From Geobacter sp. AOG2 (GTDB lineage: Bacteria > Desulfobacterota > Desulfuromonadia > Geobacterales > Pseudopelobacteraceae): DNA of 64,000 nt. Position 1 is the stretch's first letter; each line of letters starts with the position of its first letter. This document shows positions 27,316 through 37,412 of the stretch, piece after piece. The DNA lies in assembly GCF_019972295.1 (NCBI RefSeq), contig NZ_BLJA01000001.1, positions 1,334,049-1,398,048 on the forward strand. The letters run 5' to 3'. A program made the translations under genes and the position numbers. The notes beneath the pieces are model-generated. The model saw only the letters and a program-made list of their open reading frames with translations, ran no database searches and was not told the DNA's origin.

Positions 27316-29796
27316 TCAAAGCTTTTCCACCGCCTGGCGCGCCTTTTCCGCGATCTCGGCCGGTTCCTCGTAGCGGAACCGCAGCGGCTCTCCGAAGGTT
27401 ACCGTCACTGTGCCCCGTTTGGGGAGACGCGCCTCATGGGGGAGGACCTGATCGGTTCCGGTGATCTTGACCGGCACGACCGGAATCCTCACCTCCTTGA
27501 CCATGATACCCAACCCCATCTGGAAGTCATGCAGTTTGCCGTCCCTGGAATGCCCCCCTTCGGGGAAGATCAGGATGTTGATGCCGGCATCGGCGAGCTT
27601 CCCCATGTATGCGAGGGAACCGCTGAACCCCTGGGACTGTGGCAAGGGGAAGAGGTTGAACAGCACGGTGCCGTACTCGTAGCTCAAGCGCCTGAGGATT
27701 CGATCAAACCCATGGTAGTCGCCGAAAAAGAACTCCGCCCAGGCAGCGGTGGCGCATCTGGAGCGGATCTTCGGGGGCAGCGCGATCATGACGGCAGGCT
27801 GGTCCAAGTAGCTTAAATGGTTGGCCACGAAAAACACCGGCCCTTCCAGGCTTTCCAGTTTCTCCCGCCCCCGCACCTCAAGGGTGACGAAGCTTCGGAA
27901 CAAGGGCTGGTGGAACAGGGCGTCCCAGACCCTCCGCACCCCCCGGAAGAAGGGGGCATTGGTCCAGAAGCGGAAGTGGTTGCGTCGGGTCGTTTTCTCC
28001 CGTTTTGCGATGATACGGCGCAGATCAGAGACGCGCGTCTGCAAGCCGATCTGGGAGTCCTCGATATCGAGGCGGTATTCCTGTTCCAGAAAGCTGACCA
28101 GTTCCAGCCGGTCGATGGAGGTAAGCCCCAGGTCGGCCACGAGCAGGGATTCCTCGCGGATCTGTGAAACGCCGGTGCCGGTTACCTTGGCGAGCAGGTT
28201 GAGCAGGCTGTCCCGGCTGACGGTTGCATCCCCTTCCTCCGGTCCCTTCTCAAGCGTCTCTTTTACCGCGAACTTCTTGATCTTGAGCGTCGTGGTCTTG
28301 GGGAATTCCGGCTCGCTCCAGAGGGTGTAGCCGGTAATCCGGTGCAGCGCGTCCAGGTTATTGTTCGCCTGGGCGATGATATCTTCAGGGGCTTTACCAC
28401 TTCCGTCCAGGAGCAGCACGGCATGCACCTCTTCCCCGCCGCCCCTTTCGACGCCGATGACGCACGACTCCTTCACCCCGGGGACCCTGTTCAGCACCGC
28501 TTCCAGTTCGTCGGGATAGACATTGACCCCTGAACCGGTGACAATCAACTCCTTCTCCCTCCCCTTGATGACCAGCCAACCGTCCGGGCCGATCTCCCCC
28601 AGGTCGCCGGTACGAAACCAGCCATCGCTCGTGAAGGCGTCGCGGCTTGCCTGCTCGTTTTCGTAGTAGCCGGGGAAAACGTTGTCCCCGCGCGCCAGGA
28701 CCTCCTTCCCCTCGATCTTCACCTCAACCCCCGGCAGAGGCGGCCCGACCGCACCGGCCACCTGGCGCTCCATGGTGTTGACGCAGAGCACGGGCGAGGT
28801 CTCGGTGAGTCCATACCCCTCCAGGACCGTGAATCCCATGCTGCTCCAAAACGCGAAGACCTCCGGGTCCAGGGGGGCGCCTCCCGATACGAATACGGTG
28901 AAATTGCGGCCGAACCTCTTCTGCACCGGTAAAAAGAGTAACCGGCGGACCCTGTTCGGAAACGTGGTGGCGAGTTGCGTCATGAACCGGAACGCTCCCG
29001 CGAGGTGTTTTTCCTCCAGTTCCCGCTCAATGGTCGTTTTGAGCAGTTGCATGAGTCGAGGAACGGACATGATGACATAGATGTCCTCCCCGCTCAGGGC
29101 ATCCATGATCGCGGAGGGCTTGAGGGTGCGCAGATACACGATGGCCGCGCCGCGGTAGAGCGGGGTGAAAAGCCCCCCCATCTGTTCGAACATGTGGGAT
29201 AAGGGGAGCAGGGAGAGGAAGGTGAACTCGGGGGTGATGATCGGCACCTGCCGGTTGATCTGGGTCAGGTTGGCGATCAGGTTCTTGTGGGTGAGGATGA
29301 CTCCTTTCGGATTCCCGGTAGTACCGGACGTATAAATGAGTTGAGCCGTATCCTCCGGCGCGACGGAAGCGATCCCCTCGATTGGGCTGATGTCTTCGAG
29401 CAGGTACTGGAGATCTTCCAGAAGCAATGATTTCGATGTGGCAGCGGTCAGCCGTTCGGCCTTGAACCGGCTCTGCAGGACGACCTTGGCGTTCGTGAGG
29501 CTGCGGATGGAGTCCGCACGCGCCGGATCGGACATGAAGTCCACCGGGACGGCAATTGCGCCGCGTACGATGATTCCCCAGTAGGCTACCGCCCACCAGG
29601 AGGAGTTGGGCCCCCAGATGAGCACTCGATCCCCCGGTTCCACGCCCTTTTGGGCCAGGAGGTTAGCCATCCTCAGGGCCAGATTGTGAAATTCCCGGTA
29701 GGAGACCACGAGCCGCCGCACGCCGGTGCGGTTCACAAAGGCGGTTTTATCACCCAGTGCCTCGAATGTCCCGAAAAGATCGATCAACGTCTGCAT
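27316..29796 (-). CDS. Acyl-ACP ligase - acyl carrier protein - PlsC acyltransferase fusion
   Basis: An 826-aa three-part enzyme. Residues about 1-500 are an AMP-forming acyl ligase (LIYTSGTTGNPKGVILTHKN, then GYGLTETSPVLCVN and GWFRTGDLGEIGPDGWLVIKG). A carrier-protein domain follows near 560-640 with the phosphopantetheine serine in DLGLTSIDRLELV. The C-terminal 200 residues are a PlsC-type acyltransferase (FFVANHLSYLDQP, FPEGGHSRDGKL). It probably activates fatty acids, loads them onto its own carrier and acylates lysophospholipid, like Aas but with a built-in carrier. The ATG at 29796 has AAGGGG upstream. It lies 99 bases after mlaA in the same direction. Confidence 0.88.
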   Translation of the reverse strand: MQTLIDLFGTFEALGDKTAFVNRTGVRRLVVSYREFHNLALRMANLLAQKGVEPGDRVLIWGPNSSWWAVAYWGIIVRGAIAVPVDFMSDPARADSIRSLTNAKVVLQSRFKAERLTAATSKSLLLEDLQYLLEDISPIEGIASVAPEDTAQLIYTSGTTGNPKGVILTHKNLIANLTQINRQVPIITPEFTFLSLLPLSHMFEQMGGLFTPLYRGAAIVYLRTLKPSAIMDALSGEDIYVIMSVPRLMQLLKTTIERELEEKHLAGAFRFMTQLATTFPNRVRRLLFLPVQKRFGRNFTVFVSGGAPLDPEVFAFWSSMGFTVLEGYGLTETSPVLCVNTMERQVAGAVGPPLPGVEVKIEGKEVLARGDNVFPGYYENEQASRDAFTSDGWFRTGDLGEIGPDGWLVIKGREKELIVTGSGVNVYPDELEAVLNRVPGVKESCVIGVERGGGEEVHAVLLLDGSGKAPEDIIAQANNNLDALHRITGYTLWSEPEFPKTTTLKIKKFAVKETLEKGPEEGDATVSRDSLLNLLAKVTGTGVSQIREESLLVADLGLTSIDRLELVSFLEQEYRLDIEDSQIGLQTRVSDLRRIIAKREKTTRRNHFRFWTNAPFFRGVRRVWDALFHQPLFRSFVTLEVRGREKLESLEGPVFFVANHLSYLDQPAVMIALPPKIRSRCATAAWAEFFFGDYHGFDRILRRLSYEYGTVLFNLFPLPQSQGFSGSLAYMGKLADAGINILIFPEGGHSRDGKLHDFQMGLGIMVKEVRIPVVPVKITGTDQVLPHEARLPKRGTVTVTFGEPLRFRYEEPAEIAEKARQAVEKL

Positions 29797-29895
29797 AAAT
29801 GCCCCTTCGATCCGTGGCGCGCCACCGGTATCTAATCCGACCCAAGGATATGACAAAATCCGGCCGCTCGCCCGTGAGCCGACTGCCGAACTCCG

Positions 29896-30681
29896 TCACT
29901 CTGCTGGGAGCGGCTTGCCGGTCTCGATTTCGCGCTTCTCATGGTAGAAGAAGCGGACCATGTAGTACTCGAAGGGATAGCCGCTCTCGTAGTAGCGGAA
30001 ACTCTGCTGATGGCGCGCATCGATCTCGTCCAGGGCCGTTATCCCGTAATCGTAGAGGTAGCCGTAGTTGACGCTGCCGAACGGGTCGATCCCCGTATAT
30101 ATTCCGTACGTGATGCCGGTGTCCACGGCAAGCCCCCCCGCGTCCCGCACGGACGAGGGGCCGAAGATCGGCAGCACCAGATAGGGGCCGGAGTCTGCCC
30201 CCCAGTAGCCGAGGGTCTTGCCGAAGTCCTCGTCGTGCCGTTCCAGGCCGAACGTGGTGGCCGGATCGAACAGGCCGCCAAGCCCCACGGTGCTGTTGGT
30301 CAGGAACCGGCCAAACGTTGTCGCGGACTCGACCCCCTTGAGCTGGAACAGGCTGTTGGTGAGATTTTTGACCTCCCCGATGTTGTTGTAGAAGCTGGAT
30401 ACCCGTTTCTGGAGGAAGGTGGGGGTGATGAATTCGTAACTGTTCACGATGGGGAGGAAAAAGTATTTGTCAAAGTAGAAGTTGAACCGGTACATGTTCC
30501 GGTTGAACCCTTCCCAGGGGTCCGCCACATCGGCGAAGCGCTGATCCCTTACCTCATCGATCGTATGCATCGGGGGCACCTCGGCCCGGATGTTCGCCCC
30601 GGTTGCGGCACACCCCGCTAAAACTATCGACAGACTCAGGGCGAGGATTGTCCGGCAGGTCCGGTATCGGATAACAGTCAT
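29896..30681 (-). CDS. mlaA: MlaA (VacJ) outer-membrane lipoprotein
   Basis: A 261-aa lipoprotein with lipobox LAGC near residue 24. The mature part matches MlaA: DPWEGFNRNMYRFNFYFDKY, a middle FLTNSTVGLGGLFDPATTFG and GPYLVLPIFGPSSVRDAGGL. MlaA sits in the outer membrane and removes misplaced phospholipids from the outer leaflet, passing them to the Mla system. None of mlaBCDEF is seen here. AAGGAGG lies eight bases before the ATG at 30681. It lies 19 bases after the alpha/beta hydrolase gene, and both lie under the sigma-54 promoter at 32095-32239. Confidence 0.9.
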   Translation of the reverse strand: MTVIRYRTCRTILALSLSIVLAGCAATGANIRAEVPPMHTIDEVRDQRFADVADPWEGFNRNMYRFNFYFDKYFFLPIVNSYEFITPTFLQKRVSSFYNNIGEVKNLTNSLFQLKGVESATTFGRFLTNSTVGLGGLFDPATTFGLERHDEDFGKTLGYWGADSGPYLVLPIFGPSSVRDAGGLAVDTGITYGIYTGIDPFGSVNYGYLYDYGITALDEIDARHQQSFRYYESGYPFEYYMVRFFYHEKREIETGKPLPAE

Positions 30682-30700
30682 CAAAGCACCCTCCTTTTTA

Positions 30701-31972
30701 TCATTTGAAGAATGCGACCATGTAGGCCAGGTTATCTTTGTACTCCAGGTTGCCCAGATGGCCGCCGCGCGGGTAGATTTTGGCCCGCTCGCCGAAGAGT
30801 TGCCGCAGGTAATCGAGCTCCGCCTTGGTCAGAATGAAGTCGTTTTCGTTGGTCATCACGCCGAACTTGGCGGACGACTTCAGGTACCCCTCGATGCTCC
30901 TGAGGCCCAGGGAAGCGACGTACTCCTGCTTGGTGAGCCCCGGTCGCCGCTTCTGGAAAAAGGGGAACAAATACTCGTTGAAATAGTCGAAGAAGCTCAG
31001 GTGGCTGGAGACCAGGAAATAGTCGAACAGGGAGTCGGTGGGGCTCAGCACCCGGTTCTTCGGCACGACGTAGCCGCTGTTGGTCACCACGTCTGACGAG
31101 AAGATCATGCCGGCCAGGCCAATGCGGTAGGAAAGCCCGATCAATCCGGCGGTTTCCTCGCGGGAGAACAGTTTCTCCGCATAGATCGCGTAGATAAAGT
31201 TCTCGTTAATGGCGACGAAATTGCCATAGCGATAGAACTGGCTGAACTTGGCCAACATCCTGTTGAAAAAGACGCCCTGTTTCTTGGACCCTCCGGGGAT
31301 CTGCTTCAGCATATCCTCGATCCGTGTCACCGAATTGTACAGGCTTACCGATGGGTTGATCATGAGTACCTTGCGAAAGTTGAAGACCCGGCGCTCCTCG
31401 TCCAACTTGGCCACGAAGGCGGCCTGGGTAGCTCCCAGGCTGTAGCCGCCCAAATAGAATGAAGAAACCTCGATATCGCCTTCTACCTGCTTCCAGGCGG
31501 CCTCCATGGCGCGGTACAAGTCAGCCGCGTCCTCGGTCAGGTCGCCGGGGACGCCGTTTTGTGAAGCGGTGACGATAAAATTGGAGGTGGACGGCGACGG
31601 CAGGGTGATGACATGGAAGCCGGCCTGGTAGAAGGCCTTCATCATGGTCAACAGCTTGGAAGTCCGGTCGTTGGCGCCGGCTCCGCCTATCAGAAAGACC
31701 AGCGGCGCCTTTTGCTTCTGGTAGGCAAAGGTGCAGTGCAGCCCATCTTCGTAAAAGAAGATCGGCGCCCTCTGCCGGTCCGGGAAGATATGGAGCACGA
31801 GCTGGCGGGTGCGTGCAGGTTCGGGGAATTCGGGGATGAGGTTCGCCGGTGTCCCGATGATGGAGGCTTCATATGCTCCCGTGATCGGGTAGCCGTAGTT
31901 GTCATCCGCCGCAAGGACTGGCAAAGGCAACAGGACGATGCAGGCGATGAACAACAGTCTCAGATGCTTCAT
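30701..31972 (-). CDS. Exported alpha/beta hydrolase-fold protein
   Basis: A 423-aa protein with a signal peptide (LLFIACIVLLPLPVLA). The mature part has an alpha/beta hydrolase core: APLVFLIGGAGANDR near residue 90, then a nucleophile elbow GGYSLGATQAAF, and a late H in GGHLGNLEYKD as the candidate catalytic histidine. It is probably a periplasmic serine hydrolase. Its tight linkage to mlaA (19 bases) suggests a role in lipid turnover, perhaps on lipids retrieved from the outer membrane. The ATG at 31972 overlaps a 21-codon mini-ORF by four bases. Substrate unknown. Confidence 0.7.
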   Translation of the reverse strand: MKHLRLLFIACIVLLPLPVLAADDNYGYPITGAYEASIIGTPANLIPEFPEPARTRQLVLHIFPDRQRAPIFFYEDGLHCTFAYQKQKAPLVFLIGGAGANDRTSKLLTMMKAFYQAGFHVITLPSPSTSNFIVTASQNGVPGDLTEDAADLYRAMEAAWKQVEGDIEVSSFYLGGYSLGATQAAFVAKLDEERRVFNFRKVLMINPSVSLYNSVTRIEDMLKQIPGGSKKQGVFFNRMLAKFSQFYRYGNFVAINENFIYAIYAEKLFSREETAGLIGLSYRIGLAGMIFSSDVVTNSGYVVPKNRVLSPTDSLFDYFLVSSHLSFFDYFNEYLFPFFQKRRPGLTKQEYVASLGLRSIEGYLKSSAKFGVMTNENDFILTKAELDYLRQLFGERAKIYPRGGHLGNLEYKDNLAYMVAFFK

Positions 31973-32034
31973 GCGGAGGCCTCCTGTGCCTTTTGCGGGG
32001 AACCTACGATCACCACTACCTTGATGACGTTCAT
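31969..32034 (-). CDS. 21-residue mini-ORF coupled to the alpha/beta hydrolase gene
   Basis: GGAGG five bases before the ATG at 32034 and a four-base ATGA overlap with the hydrolase start suggest it is translated and couples translation. The peptide (MNVIKVVVIVGSPQKAQEAS plus one Ala) is weakly hydrophobic in its first half and matches no family I know. It lies 60 bases after a sigma-54 promoter. It may be a leader peptide rather than a functional protein. Confidence 0.45.
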   Translation of the reverse strand: MNVIKVVVIVGSPQKAQEASA

Positions 32035-32094
32035 TTTGTCCTCCATGGTGATTGCCTCACTGTTATACGAGAGGACAATGATCGGTAATATAAA

Positions 32095-32239
32095 GGCAAA
32101 TAGCCTGCCAAGAACCGAAAGAATCAGGAGTCTGGAGTTGCTCTTTAATAACAGGCCATTAGGTTGCCGGGAAGGGATCGGGGAAGTAGGAAACGATTCG
32201 GTTAGCCTCAATATTTGGTGGAACCGCAATATATGGAGG
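32095..32239 (-). promoter_or_regulatory. Sigma-54 promoter with diverged 34-bp palindrome, upstream of hydrolase-mlaA
   Basis: On the minus strand the element TGGCAGG-CTAT-TTGCC occupies 32095-32110. The palindrome at 32206-32239 is the most diverged copy (left arm CCTCCATATATTGCG), but its 95-nt distance to the -24 matches the others. No convincing IHF site is seen at the expected place. It faces the mini-ORF, hydrolase and mlaA genes. Confidence 0.6.
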
Positions 32240-32356
32240 GATGTAGTGCAGGGACACGGTCTAACTTCCACAGGGACAATCCCGTCAGGCCTCAATTCCG
32301 CTGCCCTGCATTCCTTGTTAGTGCAATTAAAGAAAATGCTGATATACTAAAACGCT

Positions 32357-35014
32357 ATGAAAAATGAACCTAACTCGTCGATAAACGATAAGAAACCTGC
32401 CGCTACCTCCCCAATGGCCACCTCACCCCGGAAGGAGCGGCCACCCTTTCCCATCGTCGGCATCGGCGCCTCGGCCGGCGGGCTGGAGGCGCTGGAGCAG
32501 TTCCTGGGGCATGTGCCCGCAAACAGCGGCATGGCCTATGTCATCGTCCAACACCTGGACCCGACCCACAAGGGAATCCTCCCCGAATTACTCCAACGCA
32601 TGACCGGAATGGAGGTATTCCAGGTCAGGGACCGGATGCGGGTCAAGCCGGATAGCGTCTATGTGATCCCCCCCAACAGGGACATGTCCATTCTGCACGG
32701 TGTGCTGCACCTGTTCGATCCGACGGCGCCCCGCGGTCTGCGGCTCCCCATCGATTTTTTCCTCCGTTCCCTGGCCGAGGACCGGCAGGAGCAGAGTATC
32801 GGCGTGATCCTCTCCGGCATGGGTTCCGACGGCACCATGGGGCTGAGGGCCATCAAGGAAAAAGCGGGGCTGGTGCTGGTGCAGGAGCCGGTCTCCGCCA
32901 AATTCGACAGCATGCCCAGGAGCGCCATCGATGCCGGGCTGGCCGATCTGGTGGCCCCGGCCGAGGAGTTGCCGGCCAAAATCGGCGACTATCTCCGGCA
33001 CGCCCTGATCATATCCAAGGCCGAGCACCCGCTGGAGGAGAAGGACCAAAGCGCCCTGGAGAAGGTCCTGATACTATTGCGGGCCAGGACTGGCCAGGAC
33101 TTCTCCATGTACAAAAGGAGCACCGTCTATCGCCGGATCGAGCGGCGCATGGGCATTCACCAGATCGACCGGATCGCAGCTTACGTCCGTTATCTTCAGG
33201 AGAACCCCCAGGAGGTGGATCTGCTCTTCAAGGAGCTTCTGATCGGCGTGACCAGTTTTTTTCGCGACCCGGCGGCCTGGGAACATCTGCTGGGAGAGGC
33301 CATCCCGGCGCTCCTGGCGTCCCGCCCGGCCGGAGGGACGCTACGGGCTTGGTCAACCGGCTGTTCGACCGGCGAGGAAGCCTATTCCCTGGCCATTGCG
33401 TTCAAGGAAGCGCTGGAGCTGGTTAAGCCCACGGGGAACTTCAAACTGCAGATCTTTGCCACCGACCTGGATGCGGACGCCATCGACAAAGCCCGCCAGG
33501 GCTTCTATCCGGACAACATTGCCGCCGATGTCTCCGCCGGGCGGCTCGAACGGTTTTTCATCAAGGAAGCGAACGGCTACCGGGTCGGCAAGGAGATCCG
33601 GGAGATGGTCACCTTCGCCACCCAGAACCTCATCATGGACCCGCCCTTTACCAAACTGGACATCCTCATCTGCCGCAATCTTCTGATCTACCTGACGCCG
33701 GAGCTTCAAAAAAAAGTCATGCCGCTCTTTCACTACAGCCTGAATCCGGACGGGGTCTTGTTCCTGGGGAGCGCGGAAACCGTCAGCACCTTCACCGACC
33801 TCTTTGGGCCGCTGAACATCAAATCGAGACTCTTCCGGCGGCGCGAAGCCGTCCTGCGTGCCGAACCGCTCGCGTTTCCCGCCACATTCACGCACCTGGA
33901 AGCGGGAGCGCACAAGGAACTAATGATGCCGAAGCCAGCCGCCAATCTCCAATCACTCGCCGACCAACTGCTGCTGCAGTATTTTTCCCCGCCGGCCGTA
34001 CTGACCAACGACAAGGGCGATATCCTCTACATCAGCGGCCGGACCGGCAAATATCTTGAGCCGGCGGCCGGCAAGGCCAACTGGAACATCTTCGCCATGG
34101 CCCGCGAAGGGCTCCGGTTCGATCTGGGCACCGCCTTTCAGAAGGCGCTCCGCCAAAAAGAGGCGATCCTTGTCACGGGGCTCAAGGTCGAGGGAGGGAG
34201 CGGTCCCCAGAGCGTCGATATCACGGTCAAGATGGTTGAAGAACCCGAGGCCATGCGGGGTATGGTGATGATCGTCTTCAACGACGTGGCGACGCCCCTG
34301 GAAAAGAAAGTGTCGGGCCGCTCCAGGTCTGCGACTGCCGGTTCCGCCAGGGTTGTTGAGTTGGAGCAGGAACTCCAGAAATTACGCGAAGCGCTCCAGA
34401 CGACCCGCGAGGAGATGCAATCCTCCCAGGAAGAGCTGAAATCCACCAACGAGGAGTTGCAGTCCACCAACGAGGAGTTGCAGTCAACCAACGAGGAGTT
34501 GACCACCTCGCGGGAAGAGATGCAGTCCCTGAACGAAGAGCTGCAGACGGTGAATGCCGAGCAGCAATCCAAAATGGACGACCTTGCGCGGGTGAACGAT
34601 GACATGAGGAACCTGCTCAACAGCACGGAGATCGTCACCGTGTTCCTGGACGGCAAACTCCATGTCCGGCGGTTCACCAGCGGGGCGGACAAGCTCTTCA
34701 AGCTGATTCCGGGGGATGTGGGGCGGCCGCTCAGCGACATTGCCAGTGACCTGAATTATCCCGAGATGATGGAAGAGGCGCGGGAGGTGCTGCGGACGCT
34801 GATCTTTTCCGAGAAGCAGATCGCCGCCACCGACGGGCGTTGGTTCTCGGTGCGCATCATGCCCTACCGCACCATGGAGGACGTGATCGGCGGCGTGGTA
34901 ATGACCTTTGCGGACATAACCGCTTTCAAACGTGCTGAAGCCGAACTGCGCGCGGAGAATGAACGGCTCAAGGGCCTGCTTGAGGCGGGGGGGGGTAGCC
35001 ATGGGAACCATTAA
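32357..35014 (+). CDS. CheB-CheR-PAS chemotaxis-type signalling fusion
   Basis: An 885-aa cytoplasmic protein. CheB methylesterase domain (about 30-210) with a full catalytic set: Ser39 in GASAGG, His66 in VIVQHLDP and Asp158 in GMGSDGTMG. CheR methyltransferase domain (about 225-490) with [15 protein letters not shown] and ICRNLLIYL. Then a PAS-like region, a long coiled coil with repeated STNEELQ units (about 700-740) and a C-terminal PAS (about 755-875). The CheB part lacks a receiver. Such fusions are not part of classical chemotaxis arrays and act in stress signalling. It overlaps the sigma-54 activator gene by 14 bases, so they probably form a signal-transduction pair. No strong ribosome site is seen. 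Confidence 0.88.
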   Translation: MKNEPNSSINDKKPAATSPMATSPRKERPPFPIVGIGASAGGLEALEQFLGHVPANSGMAYVIVQHLDPTHKGILPELLQRMTGMEVFQVRDRMRVKPDSVYVIPPNRDMSILHGVLHLFDPTAPRGLRLPIDFFLRSLAEDRQEQSIGVILSGMGSDGTMGLRAIKEKAGLVLVQEPVSAKFDSMPRSAIDAGLADLVAPAEELPAKIGDYLRHALIISKAEHPLEEKDQSALEKVLILLRARTGQDFSMYKRSTVYRRIERRMGIHQIDRIAAYVRYLQENPQEVDLLFKELLIGVTSFFRDPAAWEHLLGEAIPALLASRPAGGTLRAWSTGCSTGEEAYSLAIAFKEALELVKPTGNFKLQIFATDLDADAIDKARQGFYPDNIAADVSAGRLERFFIKEANGYRVGKEIREMVTFATQNLIMDPPFTKLDILICRNLLIYLTPELQKKVMPLFHYSLNPDGVLFLGSAETVSTFTDLFGPLNIKSRLFRRREAVLRAEPLAFPATFTHLEAGAHKELMMPKPAANLQSLADQLLLQYFSPPAVLTNDKGDILYISGRTGKYLEPAAGKANWNIFAMAREGLRFDLGTAFQKALRQKEAILVTGLKVEGGSGPQSVDITVKMVEEPEAMRGMVMIVFNDVATPLEKKVSGRSRSATAGSARVVELEQELQKLREALQTTREEMQSSQEELKSTNEELQSTNEELQSTNEELTTSREEMQSLNEELQTVNAEQQSKMDDLARVNDDMRNLLNSTEIVTVFLDGKLHVRRFTSGADKLFKLIPGDVGRPLSDIASDLNYPEMMEEAREVLRTLIFSEKQIAATDGRWFSVRIMPYRTMEDVIGGVVMTFADITAFKRAEAELRAENERLKGLLEAGGGSHGNH

Positions 35015-36725
35015 AGATAAGAGCCCATCAGCCGATGCCGCCGAACTGCGCCGCCATGCGGAGGACCGTTTGCAGGCGAAAAGGGATGGATTGCAGCCGA
35101 ACCGCATCAAAACCGAGATGCAGAGGTGCGGCCATGAGTTGGAGGTCCACCAGATCGAGCTGGAGATGCAGAATGCAGAGTTGCGCGACGCCCAGAATGA
35201 GCTTGAGCTGTCCCGGGACAAGTATGCCGAACTCTATGACTATGCTCCTGTCGGCTATTTCACCTTTGATACCCACGGGACCATCCTGGAGGTAAATCTC
35301 ACCGGTGCTCAATTATTGGGGGTCGAGAGGCAACAACTGACCAACATGCCTTTTACCGGTTTTATTTCCGATGTGAATGAGAGAGAGATCTTTTCCAATC
35401 ACCTTGCCTTGGTTATGCGACGGCAGGTCATACGGCGATGTGAGATCAAACTCACGGGAAAAGACGGCACGGTGATCCACGGCCAGCTTCAGAGCGTCGT
35501 GGTCGCCATCGATGACAAGGCCAGCTACATCCTTACCTCCATCGTTGACGGCACAGTCCGCAAACAATTGGAAGAGAAACTGAAAAAGGCGCATGACAAC
35601 CTGGAGCTGATTGTCGCAGAACGGACAGAAGATCTGGTCAAGGCGAATGAGCACCTCACGAAGGAGATAGAAGAACGCAAGAGGTCGGAAGCGGCGCTCC
35701 AGGACGCCTATGCGGAAATAAAGCAGTTGAAAGACCGGCTCCAGGCCGAGAACAGCTATCTGCAACAGGAGGCCGCCCGGGTGTACAACTTCGGCGAGAT
35801 CGTCGGCCAGAGCAGCGCCATCTCGTATGTATTTTTCCGGGTCGAGCAGGTGGCGTCCATGGACGCGACCGTCCTGCTCCTGGGCGAAACCGGCACCGGC
35901 AAGGGGGTCATCGCCCGCACCATCCACAGTCACAGTGCCCGCAAGGATCGGCCGATGATAACGGTCAACTGCACGTCGCTGCCGGCAAACCTCATCGAAA
36001 GCGAACTCTTCGGGCGTGAGAAGGGGGCCTTCACCGGGGCCCATGCGCGACAGATGGGACGCTTCGAACTGGCAGACGGCGGCACCATCTTCCTCGACGA
36101 AATCGGCGAAATGCCCCTGGAATTGCAAAGCAAGCTGCTTCGGGTCATTCAGGACGGCGAGTTCGAGCGGTTGGGCAGCCCCCGCACCACCAAGGTAGAT
36201 GTCCGGATCATCGCCGCCAGCAACCGGAACCTGGAGGAAGAGATCAAGAAGGGCAAGTTCCGGGAAGACCTGTTCTACCGGCTCAACGTGTTCCCCATCA
36301 CCATCCCGCCGCTCCGGCAGCGCACGGAAGACATCCCGCTGCTCGTCAATCACTTCATTGGCAAATTCAACAAAAAGATGGGTAAGAGGATAGAGGCCGT
36401 ATCAAAAGAAACCATGACCGCCCTTGAGGAGTATCACTGGCCCGGCAACGTTCGGGAGTTGGAAAATGTCATCGAACGGGCGGTAATCACCAGCCAGGGG
36501 AGCGCACTCCAGGTTGTGGACCGGTTCGAAACCTTCAAGAAGGCGGGGGAGTCGCCAGGGCAGGAGGTCAAAGCCCTTGCCGAGTTGGAACAGGACCACA
36601 TCCTCCAGGTACTCCAGAAAACCGGTTGGCGCATCGAAGGGAAAAACGGGGCGGCGACACTCCTCGGCCTCAACGCCAGCACCCTTCGCGCCCGGATGCG
36701 CAAGTACGGCATCGCCCGGCAATGA
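35001..36725 (+). CDS. PAS-domain sigma-54 enhancer-binding protein
   Basis: A 574-aa activator. A coiled helical start (residues 12-75), a PAS domain (about 75-185), a coiled coil (185-262), an AAA+ sigma-54 domain (265-500) and a C-terminal Fis-type HTH (526-572). The AAA+ domain has Walker A GETGTGKG (295-302), the sigma-54-contacting loop GAFTGA (342-347) and Walker [10 protein letters not shown]. It has no receiver, so the PAS signal is probably sensed directly. The ATG at 35001 follows a G-rich site and overlaps the CheB-CheR gene. The helical start and PAS closely resemble those of the histidine kinase at 53016. Ten palindromic sigma-54 modules flank it, making it the best candidate for their activator. 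Confidence 0.92.
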   Translation: MGTIKDKSPSADAAELRRHAEDRLQAKRDGLQPNRIKTEMQRCGHELEVHQIELEMQNAELRDAQNELELSRDKYAELYDYAPVGYFTFDTHGTILEVNLTGAQLLGVERQQLTNMPFTGFISDVNEREIFSNHLALVMRRQVIRRCEIKLTGKDGTVIHGQLQSVVVAIDDKASYILTSIVDGTVRKQLEEKLKKAHDNLELIVAERTEDLVKANEHLTKEIEERKRSEAALQDAYAEIKQLKDRLQAENSYLQQEAARVYNFGEIVGQSSAISYVFFRVEQVASMDATVLLLGETGTGKGVIARTIHSHSARKDRPMITVNCTSLPANLIESELFGREKGAFTGAHARQMGRFELADGGTIFLDEIGEMPLELQSKLLRVIQDGEFERLGSPRTTKVDVRIIAASNRNLEEEIKKGKFREDLFYRLNVFPITIPPLRQRTEDIPLLVNHFIGKFNKKMGKRIEAVSKETMTALEEYHWPGNVRELENVIERAVITSQGSALQVVDRFETFKKAGESPGQEVKALAELEQDHILQVLQKTGWRIEGKNGAATLLGLNASTLRARMRKYGIARQ

Positions 36726-36800
36726 TGGAATATACCTTGCGTCAGTTTGCCCCAATGCGCCGGATACATAAAAATCAGAATCAAATCCAAGGACCCTGCC

Positions 36801-37073
36801 ATGAAATTCATGCACCTGCCAATGCTCTCCACCGCCCTTTTCTTCCTCTGCTCGTGTACCCTTTTCTACAACAAACAACCCGACCCGGCATCGGGAGTGC
36901 AGTCCCCCAAACCTCTGGCCGTGCCGGTCGGCAAAAACTGGCAGGTAATCGAGAAGGCTCCTGAACTGACCAACGAAGGCGAGCGCCTTCCTTTTCAGAC
37001 CGAGCAGTCCTTACAGCCGGAGGGGGCAACGACCGCACCACCAGCAGACAAACGCAAGATCGTGCCGCGCTGA
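36801..37073 (+). CDS. Small lipoprotein
   Basis: A 90-aa protein with a signal peptide ending at a lipobox (LFFLCSC, Cys19 region), then a short Pro-rich mature part with no recognisable domain. AAGGA lies seven bases before the ATG at 36801. It lies 75 bases after the sigma-54 activator gene in the same direction. Unknown function. Confidence 0.55.
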   Translation: MKFMHLPMLSTALFFLCSCTLFYNKQPDPASGVQSPKPLAVPVGKNWQVIEKAPELTNEGERLPFQTEQSLQPEGATTAPPADKRKIVPR

Positions 37074-37141
37074 CCGGCAATTGTGCATTTTTGTTGAAAG
37101 CTAAAGGGACATTCATCCCAAAAAGTCTGCCTCAACGTGGC

Positions 37142-37287
37142 TCGTCATATTTGGTAGTTATGTCGGATATGATGGATGCCGTTAACGGTTTTCATTTAAC
37201 TCCTCTCGTTATAATTTCTATTTTAACCACATAATCAAACCGTTGCATTCGCAGTGTCCGCAAGCGCTCTCTGGCGCGTTAGTTGCT
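37142..37287 (+). promoter_or_regulatory. Sigma-54 promoter with IHF-like site and 34-bp palindrome, upstream of 37413 gene
   Basis: Palindrome at 37142-37175 (left arm TCGTCATATTTGGTA), IHF-like AATCAAACCGTTG (37233-37245, perfect to WATCAA-N4-TTR), and -24/-12 element TGGCGCG-TTAG-TTGCT (37272-37287). The palindrome to -24 gap is 96 nt. The gap 37074-37412 holds nothing else that I can recognise. Confidence 0.82.
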
Positions 37288-37412
37288 GTTTACCTTCTTG
37301 GCAGAAGAGCATCCATTGTCATGCCTTTTTGTGAAAGTTGGATGGATAGCCCTACGCGATGAAAATCAGGAGCTGAAGGGTAATTAATTCCTTCGAAGAG
37401 AGGAGGCGTCGG

